Assembly: GCA_964405405.1 (NCBI GenBank)
Contig: CAYONT010000068.1
Span: 1-9,385 of the forward strand
Length of the DNA: 9,385 nucleotides
Reading direction: 5' to 3'
Source: CAMCYM01 sp964405405
Lineage (GTDB): Bacteria > Bacteroidota > Bacteroidia > Flavobacteriales_D > Sanyastnellaceae
Shown here: positions 4,181 to 9,385 of the stretch, piece after piece
Layout of the letters: the number at the start of each line of letters is the position of its first letter
How positions within the stretch are numbered: the first letter of the stretch is position 1
Notes under the pieces: model-generated
Told to the model about the DNA's origin: nothing
Seen by the model: the letters and a program-made list of their open reading frames with translations, nothing else
Database searches by the model: none
Made by a program: the position numbers and the translations under genes

Positions 4181-6658
4181 TCAGGCTCCGGAGTTGAAGC
4201 CGCGGATGCCTTGGCGCATTCGGCTGTAGTCCACGAAGAAATTGATGCGGATGGAGAGGCTGTTGAGGAAACCGGATTCCAGCATTTGGGCGAAGTTGGC
4301 GGCGTAGTTGTCGGGGAGGGTGGGGCCGGAGGTGAGGAGGTTGTTTTTCCAGACGAATTGCAGGTCGGAGCCGGGGGAGAAGTTCCAGCGGTAGACGCAG
4401 TCGATGCTCCAGGCGTTGTAGTTGAGGTTGTAGTCGGAGGTGCCGGTGGCGGGGGAGACCTGGACGAGGTCGGAGGGGAGGAGTCCGCCGGTGGCGGGGT
4501 CGAGGGCGAGGAAGCCGTGGTAGCGGACCCGGCTCCAGGCGTGGCGGACCCGGCAGGTGAGGCTCATTCGGTTGGTGAAAATGACCGAGGCATTGAAGAC
4601 CTGGGTGGTCTCGAGGTTATCGCGGTCGCCGTAGAGACTCACCGGTCCTGAGGGCGACTCGACGACGTCGGCCCATCCGCGCTCGTGTCCCTTGCGCTGC
4701 ACCTTCCAAACGTAGTCGAACATCCACCGGTCATTGAGCCGGAAGCGAGGCGCCAGCCGGAACGTGTGCTCCGTCCAGTCGCGGTATTCGGCGGTGAGGG
4801 CGTAGGAGACGAGGGCGTCGAGCGCGAAGCGGCGGCGGTAGTCGGTGCTGACCCAGGTTTGGCCGTAGACATATCCCGGTTCGCGCCAGGTCAAACCGTC
4901 GATGCGGGACGAGAAAATGTCGTTCGCCGGCAGCGGCATCGTGCCCAAGCTGACGGACCAGGTGTCGAACTTGCGCGTCGTTCCAAACCAGTCCGCAAAG
5001 ACCTGCCACCGCGAGAATCCGCGCGGGAACTCCACCTCGCTCAGGGTGCTGCTCAGGCTCATCCGCATCGAATTCCACCGCCCGAAGGGTTCCACGATGC
5101 GGTAGCTGAAGTCCACGTAGTTCTGGATTTCATTGGCGGCGGCGAGGAAGCCCAAATCGTTGGGATCAAACCCCTTCGACTCCTCCGAACGGCCGAGTGA
5201 GACGCGGAAGGGACCGGAGATCTTGGAGATGCCCAGGTTCCAGCGGTCGCCCTCGGTCAGGCCGGCGGCGCCGGGGTCCGAGACGCCCAGGTGCCGGTTG
5301 AACGCCCCGCCGCCCGAGACGCTCCAGCGATTGCGCTCGTCCAGCAGCTCGAAGACGGCGGACTGCACCAGGGCGTCCGGGCGGGACCCGGATCGATGCA
5401 CCCACGTGGTCGTGGCGGTGGCGTAGCTGTTGTGGGGGAGGTTTTGGTCGATGACGGCGACCGTGTAGCCATTGAGGGCATCGACCGGGTCCACCCCGGC
5501 TTCGTCGTCGAAGGTGAACGACTGCAGCAAGCCCAGCCCCGTGCCGCCGGCCGTGCGCCCCGTGACCTTGGTGGCATTCAGAAGCCGGCCTTCCTGCCCG
5601 ATCCGCCGGCTGTAGAAGATGCCGCCCTTGGTGAACAAGTCCGCATCCTCCTTGAAAAACGGCCGGTTTTCGTCGAACTCGATTTCGAAGGGACTCAGGT
5701 TCAGCACGAGATTGTCCGAGACCACCTGCCCGAAGTCCGGGATGAGCGTGGCGTCCAGCGTGAACGACTCGCCCAGCCCCAGCTTGAGGTCCATGCCCCC
5801 CGTGTAGCTGCCCACCGTCTCGCCCTTCGCATGGTTCGCGTACGCCGAGAAGTAGGGGATGAGCGAGATGCGCAAGGGCGGGTCGATGCCGGAGATGCCC
5901 TGGAGCACCCCACCTTGGTTGAGGAGCCCCTCTTGGGTGGGATCCATGGGGTTCCAGACGCTTTCCTCGCGCAGCCGGCGCAGGGTGCGGTAAGCGTTGA
6001 TGCCCCAGGTTTGGTCTGCCAAATCCGCGAAGCGAAAAGCCATCCACGGAATGCGGAACTCGGCGGTCCACCCGGCGCTGTCCACCTGACAAACCACGTT
6101 CCACACCGCGTTCCAGCTCACATCCGCCATGTTCCCCGTCAGCTGGTCGTCGATTTGGATCCCCCGCGGTGTGGTGGCAAATCGGACCCCGTTGACCCCG
6201 TCATTGAAGGTGCTGAACCAAATCCCAAACTCATCCGTGTTCGCAATCTCATCCCGCGGGCTCAGCTGCTGAAGAATCGAGTCCGGCGCCGTATCCTCCA
6301 TGCGGGCCGCGATGAAGAGCGCTTGGTCGTTGTAGGCAAAACGCATCCAAGTCGCCTGGCTCGGCGGCCGGCCCGGAAGCGGGGCAAGCTGAATGAAGTC
6401 CCCCGCCTGGGGCACCTCCTGCCACGCCGGGTCGCTCAGGTCGCCGTCGAGGAAGATGGGGCCAGTCAGGCGCGTCGCCTGCGCCGTCTTGATCACGCGC
6501 TGCGCGCCGGGCTCCACCGGCATTCCCGTGCCCTGCCCCCAGAGTGCGACGCTCCCCAGCCCCCAAAAGGCTGCGGCCACGCCCGCCCTGCGCCACCCTG
6601 CGCACGCCCTGCGCCACCCCCCGTCTCGGCCGCGCCCTGACCTACCGGAAGATGCCAT
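4181..6658 (-). CDS. DUF5916 outer-membrane beta-barrel protein with N-terminal CBM9-like domain
   Basis: An 825-residue protein of the Bacteroidota 'carbohydrate-binding family 9-like / DUF5916' group. Members are thought to sit in the outer membrane; ligand and role are unknown. After a long basic start, a hydrophobic stretch (about 25-41, AGVAAAFWGLGSVALWGQG) acts as a signal peptide. The CBM9-like sandwich is about 60-235, with FLDGDLSDPAWQEV and later EFGIWFSTFND. The rest alternates in short strands as expected for a barrel and includes the family motif DENRPFF (329-335). The ATG at 6658 overlaps the end of mltG by 17 bp, implying cotranscription and perhaps translational coupling. The frame stays open further upstream, but that part is the out-of-frame reverse reading of mltG. 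The n-region carries a 21-bp tandem duplication that repeats WRRA. Confidence 0.88.
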   Translation of the reverse strand: MASSGRSGRGRDGGWRRACAGWRRAGVAAAFWGLGSVALWGQGTGMPVEPGAQRVIKTAQATRLTGPIFLDGDLSDPAWQEVPQAGDFIQLAPLPGRPPSQATWMRFAYNDQALFIAARMEDTAPDSILQQLSPRDEIANTDEFGIWFSTFNDGVNGVRFATTPRGIQIDDQLTGNMADVSWNAVWNVVCQVDSAGWTAEFRIPWMAFRFADLADQTWGINAYRTLRRLREESVWNPMDPTQEGLLNQGGVLQGISGIDPPLRISLIPYFSAYANHAKGETVGSYTGGMDLKLGLGESFTLDATLIPDFGQVVSDNLVLNLSPFEIEFDENRPFFKEDADLFTKGGIFYSRRIGQEGRLLNATKVTGRTAGGTGLGLLQSFTFDDEAGVDPVDALNGYTVAVIDQNLPHNSYATATTTWVHRSGSRPDALVQSAVFELLDERNRWSVSGGGAFNRHLGVSDPGAAGLTEGDRWNLGISKISGPFRVSLGRSEESKGFDPNDLGFLAAANEIQNYVDFSYRIVEPFGRWNSMRMSLSSTLSEVEFPRGFSRWQVFADWFGTTRKFDTWSVSLGTMPLPANDIFSSRIDGLTWREPGYVYGQTWVSTDYRRRFALDALVSYALTAEYRDWTEHTFRLAPRFRLNDRWMFDYVWKVQRKGHERGWADVVESPSGPVSLYGDRDNLETTQVFNASVIFTNRMSLTCRVRHAWSRVRYHGFLALDPATGGLLPSDLVQVSPATGTSDYNLNYNAWSIDCVYRWNFSPGSDLQFVWKNNLLTSGPTLPDNYAANFAQMLESGFLNSLSIRINFFVDYSRMRQGIRGFNSGA
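6584..6620 (-). repeat. 21-bp tandem duplication in the DUF5916 signal-peptide region
   Basis: On the plus strand a 21-bp unit at 6584-6604 is followed by a partial second copy at 6605-6620 that matches for 15 bp. In the DUF5916 frame this duplicates the residues WRRA seven codons apart and lengthens the basic part of the signal peptide. The repeat is directly visible; recent slippage is inferred. Confidence 0.7.
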
Positions 6659-7508
6659 TGCGATTGAGCATTTCCTGATAAGCCCGGGCATTGCGCAGGT
6701 GCGTGGCGTAATCCGGTGCGAAGGCATGCCCCGGCTGCCCATCCGCCCGGGCGCACATGAAGAGGTGGTTGTGCTGCTCCGGTTGCAACACCGCATCGAC
6801 ATAGGCAGACTCAGGGATGCGGATGGGACCCGGCGGCAGGCCGGTGTGGAGGTACGTGTTGTAAGGCGAGTCCACCAACTTGTCCAGATCGAGCAGCCGC
6901 TGGATGGTCCAATCCCCGCGGGCAAACTTGAGCGTGGGATCCGCTTGCAGGGCCATCCCGATGCGCAATCGGTTCAGGTACAGACCCGCCACCGACGGAG
7001 CTTCCGCCAGCACATTCGTTTCCTCCTGCACGATGGAGGCCAGCACCACCACCTCCCGGGGACTGAGCCCGAGGGCCTCCGCCTGACCCAACCGAGCCTC
7101 GGTCCACCACGCCTCCGACGCTTCGACCAACCGCTCCACCAGCGCCTCCCCCTCGATTTCCCAGTAGACCTCGTACGTGTTTGGCCTGAGCATCCACCCC
7201 AGAGAGTCCAGGGCAAAGGCCTTCGCCAGGGTCACCGAGTCCGCAAAAACCTGCCGACCCACCGTCGCCGCCACGACCGCAGGATCCCGGTGCGCGGGCA
7301 CCACCAGCTGAACCGTTTCCCGCACCCCGTCGGCGAGCCGCCGCGCCACATCGGCCCCCGTCTCGGCCCCTGAAAACCGGTACCGCCCCGGCCGCGCCGT
7401 CCAGTCCCGCAGGGCGAGCGCCGCCCGAACGGCCTCCACCCACTCCTCCGGCACCGCCGGGCGCTCCGGGACAACCCCCGCCTCCGTCGCATCGGCCCCG
7501 TCCACCGC
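6642..7508 (-). CDS. mltG: Endolytic murein transglycosylase MltG (5' end lost in assembly gap)
   Basis: The last 289 codons of an MltG/YceG protein, an inner-membrane-anchored lytic transglycosylase that cuts nascent peptidoglycan strands and sets glycan length. The visible part starts just before the LysM-like subdomain (RPGRYRFSGAETGADV, about 39-54) and includes the RPNTYEVYW segment, the active-site motif ASIVQEETN (conserved Glu about 163 of the fragment), YLNRLRIGMALQADPT and SPYNTYLHTGLPPGPI. The N-terminal cytoplasmic tail and membrane helix are absent because of the N run at 7509-7608; by comparison with homologues roughly 45-60 residues are missing. The stop TAG (6642-6644) lies within the start of the DUF5916 gene. 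It is not fused to the GNAT gene, although the frames happen to coincide across the N run. Confidence 0.92.
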   Translation of the reverse strand, partial: AVDGADATEAGVVPERPAVPEEWVEAVRAALALRDWTARPGRYRFSGAETGADVARRLADGVRETVQLVVPAHRDPAVVAATVGRQVFADSVTLAKAFALDSLGWMLRPNTYEVYWEIEGEALVERLVEASEAWWTEARLGQAEALGLSPREVVVLASIVQEETNVLAEAPSVAGLYLNRLRIGMALQADPTLKFARGDWTIQRLLDLDKLVDSPYNTYLHTGLPPGPIRIPESAYVDAVLQPEQHNHLFMCARADGQPGHAFAPDYATHLRNARAYQEMLNRNGIFR

Positions 7509-7608
7509 NNNNNNNNNNNNNNNNNNNNNNNNNNNNNNNNNNNNNNNNNNNNNNNNNNNNNNNNNNNNNNNNNNNNNNNNNNNNNNNNNNNNNNNNNNNN
7601 NNNNNNNN
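7509..7608. other. Assembly gap of 100 N
   Basis: Exactly 100 N, the usual placeholder for a scaffold gap of unknown length. It removes the C-terminus of the GNAT gene and the N-terminus of mltG. Judging from what both proteins lack, the true missing stretch is probably about 150-250 bp, so coordinates across it are not real distances. Confidence 0.98.
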
Positions 7609-8087
7609 TCTCTCCACCGTCCTCCCACCCGAATCCACTCCGGCAGGGTCGCACACGGCGCGTACCCAGCGGCCTCAAAAAGGGCCGCGCTTTCGGCATG
7701 GTCGGCGGGAATCTCTGCGTAGAGCTGATGGAGTTCCAGGTGCTGGAAGGCGTAGGCGGCGAGCAAGCGCAGCCCCACGGTTCCGTGCCCCCTTTGACGT
7801 TGATCCGCCGCCACCACCACGCCCACCCCGGCACGCCGGTGCCGGATGTTGAGGTCGTAGAGGTCGAGGGCGGCCACGGTTTCGTCTCCGTGCTGGAGCA
7901 TCAGGCGCACCGCACCGGCTTGCCAAACGTCCTGCTCCGCGTGCACAAAACGCATCAGCGCAGCCCGGCTCAAAGGGGCGAGCTGCGCCCCGCACCACCA
8001 CTCTTCCGACCGGTTCTCCCAATCGTAGAGCAGGGTTACATCCTCGGGCTCCATCGCACGGAGCCGATATGCGCCGGCCGCAATCAC
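7609..8087 (-). CDS. GNAT family N-acetyltransferase (3' end lost in assembly gap)
   Basis: A GNAT-fold acetyltransferase using acetyl-CoA; the substrate is unknown, and the sequence looks closest to Acetyltransf_3/SpeG-like members found upstream of mltG in many Bacteroidota. With the GTG at 8087 the protein begins MIAAGAYRLRAMEPED, placing beta-strand 1 correctly. Motif A, the acetyl-CoA pyrophosphate loop, is Q-R-G-H-G at about 98-102, and the motif B segment ALFEAAGY is at about 135-142. The 159 visible codons end at WIRVGGRWR, usually about 10-20 residues before the C-terminus, so little is missing. The GTG start is preferred because the ATG at 8054 would delete strand 1, while the ATG at 8138 adds an unrelated 17-residue extension overlapping the start codon of the divergent export gene. 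Confidence 0.85.
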
Positions 8088-8092
8088 GGGCG

Positions 8093-8100
8093 CGAAGATA
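8093..8100 (-). promoter_or_regulatory. Possible -7 promoter element before the GNAT gene
   Basis: Read on the minus strand, TATCTTCG is one fixed base away from TAnnTTTG and ends 5 nt before the GTG start at 8087. This spacing closely matches the 4 nt before the YdeI-like and pirin genes. No -33 TTG is visible at the usual distance. If real, the mRNA would be leaderless or nearly so. Confidence 0.3.
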
Positions 8101-8120
8101 GGGGCGAAATGGGGGCGGAC

Positions 8121-8135
8121 GCCGTAATTTACGGC
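8121..8135. promoter_or_regulatory. 15-bp palindrome in the divergent promoter region
   Basis: GCCGTAA (8121-8127) and TTACGGC (8129-8135) are exact reverse complements around a single T. The palindrome sits in the 49-bp space between the divergent GNAT (GTG at 8087) and export-protein (ATG at 8137) starts and ends 1 nt before the latter ATG. Its odd-length twofold symmetry suits a dimeric DNA-binding protein that could control one or both genes. It also contains TAATTTAC, a poor TAnnTTTG match 4 nt before the ATG. Confidence 0.45.
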
Positions 8136-8136
8136 C

Positions 8137-8964
8137 ATGAAACGACAGGGAAAGGGAGGCCGGTTGCACCGGGGATGGCGCATGCTGCTGGGACTCTTCG
8201 GGACGGCCGCAGCCCTTGCGGGTTGCACCATCAACAAGGACATCATGTTCCAGACCCCGGAGGATTACGCCTTCGACGACCTCGCCCGGCTGTCCGGAGA
8301 GGCGGAGTACCGCATCGCCCCCAACGACTTCATCACGGTCCAGGTGTTCTCCAACGAGGGACAGCGGCTGCTGGCGGCCACGGCCGGCTCCTTGGAGGGC
8401 ACCGGCAACGGAAACAACCTCCAAATGATGCAACAACAGCAACAACAAGGAGGCATCCGCTACCTGGTGAAGCCCGACGGCCGGGTGGAGCTCCCCGAGG
8501 TCGGGGATTTGATGCTGACCGGGCTCACGTTGCAGGAGGCAGAGACGCTGGTGGAAAAGGCGTACGCGTCGCTGTACCACGCACCCTACGCGCTCATCCG
8601 GGTCACGAACAACCGGGTCTTCGTGTTCCCGGGCCAGGCGGGGGCTGCGACGGTGGTGCCGCTCGAGAACCTCAACACGACGGTCCTCGAGGTGCTCGCG
8701 CGGGCGGGCGGGATTGCACCACGCGGGAACGCATCGCAGGTCAAACTCATCCGCAAAATAGGAGACCGCAACCACGTATTCCACATGGATCTCTCCACGA
8801 TCGAGGGCATGCAGGCGGCTTCCACGACGGTTCAGGCTTACGACGTGATTTACGTGGAGCCGGTTCCGGAGCTGGCGAACGAGGTGCTGCGCGACCTCAG
8901 TCCCATCGTCTCGATCATTTCTTCGCTGAGCATCCTCTGGGCGCTCCTCTCCAACGCGATGTAA
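8137..8964 (+). CDS. Wza-like polysaccharide biosynthesis/export lipoprotein
   Basis: A 275-residue outer-membrane polysaccharide export (OPX) protein that in this family forms the periplasmic/outer-membrane channel for capsule or exopolysaccharide. Residues 1-30 are a lipoprotein signal with lipobox LAGC (acylated C30). The Poly_export domain begins at EAEYRIAPNDFITVQVF (about 55-71) and continues through VKPDGRVELPEVGDL; an SLBB-like domain follows (RVFVFPGQAGAATVVPL, about 160-180). The last about 20 residues (IVSIISSLSILWALL) are a hydrophobic helix, usual for short Bacteroidota members. An insertion at about 82-106 is rich in Gly, Asn and Gln and includes six consecutive Gln (Q99-Q104, CAA-rich). 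It is followed after 17 nt by rfbC, which supports a role in a surface-polysaccharide locus. Confidence 0.93.
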   Translation: MKRQGKGGRLHRGWRMLLGLFGTAAALAGCTINKDIMFQTPEDYAFDDLARLSGEAEYRIAPNDFITVQVFSNEGQRLLAATAGSLEGTGNGNNLQMMQQQQQQGGIRYLVKPDGRVELPEVGDLMLTGLTLQEAETLVEKAYASLYHAPYALIRVTNNRVFVFPGQAGAATVVPLENLNTTVLEVLARAGGIAPRGNASQVKLIRKIGDRNHVFHMDLSTIEGMQAASTTVQAYDVIYVEPVPELANEVLRDLSPIVSIISSLSILWALLSNAM

Positions 8965-8981
8965 CCCCAACGACCCCTCCC

Positions 8982-9385
8982 TTGACTGCAACGCCTCTGC
9001 CCCTCTCCGGCCTGTTCCTCCTTTCTCCCCGGGTCTTCGCGGACGACCGGGGTTCTTTCACCGAGACGTGGAATGCGGCAACGTTTGCGGCCGCGACCGG
9101 CAGCGACGGGGTCTTCGTCCAGGACAACCAAAGCATCTCCCATGCGTGGGTGCTCCGGGGCTTGCACCACCAGGCCGCGCCGCATGCGCAAGGGAAACTG
9201 GTTCGGGTGGCCTCCGGTGCCATCTGGGATGTCGCTGTCGACATCCGTCCCGACTCTCCGACCTACGGTTCCCACTACGGGACGGAGCTGTCCGCCGAGA
9301 ACGGCCTCCAACTCTGGATTCCCCCCGGCTTCGCCCACGGGTTCCTCTCGCTCCGCCCAGACACCATGGTCCACTACAAGTGCAC
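8982..9385 (+). CDS. rfbC: dTDP-4-dehydrorhamnose 3,5-epimerase (partial, runs off right edge, TTG start)
   Basis: The first 134 codons of RfbC (RmlC), the cupin-fold epimerase that converts dTDP-4-keto-6-deoxyglucose to dTDP-4-keto-rhamnose in dTDP-L-rhamnose synthesis. Family motifs are in order: VFADDRGSFTETWN (about 18-31), NQSISHAWVLRGLHHQ with catalytic H62, AQGKLVRV with conserved K72, DVAVDIRPDSPTYG, and LWIPPGFAHGFLSL (111-124). No ATG precedes the conserved start in frame; the TTG at 8982 gives MTATPLPLSGLFLLSPRVF, the right length for the family. It starts 17 nt after the export gene stop, so the two are probably cotranscribed. The rest of the gene, usually about 45-50 more codons, lies outside the window. 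Confidence 0.93.
   Translation, partial: MTATPLPLSGLFLLSPRVFADDRGSFTETWNAATFAAATGSDGVFVQDNQSISHAWVLRGLHHQAAPHAQGKLVRVASGAIWDVAVDIRPDSPTYGSHYGTELSAENGLQLWIPPGFAHGFLSLRPDTMVHYKC

Noticed and set aside
5291..6640. A 449-codon plus-strand frame opposite the DUF5916 gene
   Set aside because: It is the antisense shadow of a clearly conserved gene, with Arg/Pro/His-rich composition and no motifs.
6659..6925. An 89-residue N-terminal extension of the DUF5916 protein
   Set aside because: It lies wholly over the C-terminal part of mltG in another frame, has no family similarity, and would bury the signal peptide in the middle of the protein.
6642..8246. A single GNAT-MltG fusion protein
   Set aside because: The join is made only of N, the proposed start lies inside the divergent export gene, and the two families are normally separate neighbours.

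Overview
The window looks like part of a draft or metagenome-assembled genome of a GC-rich member of the Bacteroidota. The pirin, TerC, MltG, DUF5916 and polysaccharide-export proteins all read like Bacteroidota versions of their families. Recognisable Shine-Dalgarno sites are nearly absent, and several starts are preceded by elements close to the Bacteroidota -7 box TAnnTTTG. A run of exactly 100 N (7509-7608) marks a scaffold gap. No rRNA, tRNA, CRISPR array, transposase or phage gene is visible.

Layout. (1) 1-211, minus strand: the first 70 codons of a gene leaving the window, resembling the N-terminus of DUF3427-type DEAD/DEAH helicases. (2) 212-418: a gene-free spacer with an 8-bp inverted repeat (235-255) and seven copies of a GC-rich hairpin motif, mostly 21 bp apart (255-406). 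(3) 419-4066, plus strand: YdeI/DUF1801-type protein, pirin, TerC-family membrane protein, then a GH13 alpha-amylase after a 93-bp spacer. (4) 4067-4180: a short convergent spacer. (5) 4181-8087, minus strand: in transcription order a GNAT acetyltransferase (3' end lost in the gap), mltG (5' end lost in the gap) and a DUF5916/CBM9-like outer-membrane protein overlapping mltG by 17 bp. (6) 8088-8136: a divergent intergenic region with a 15-bp palindrome. (7) 8137-9385, plus strand: a Wza-like polysaccharide export lipoprotein followed by a partial rfbC, probably the start of a surface-polysaccharide locus running out of the window.

Function. The first three plus-strand genes form a compact housekeeping/stress-type run; pirin and terC even share a reading frame, separated by one stop codon and four further codons. 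The minus-strand genes are envelope-related (MltG trims nascent glycan strands, DUF5916 sits in the outer membrane). The right end makes and exports surface polysaccharide. I see no clear new multi-gene system. The most unusual structure is the 21-bp-phased hairpin array at 255-406. An apparent GNAT-MltG fusion is an artefact of reading through the assembly gap.
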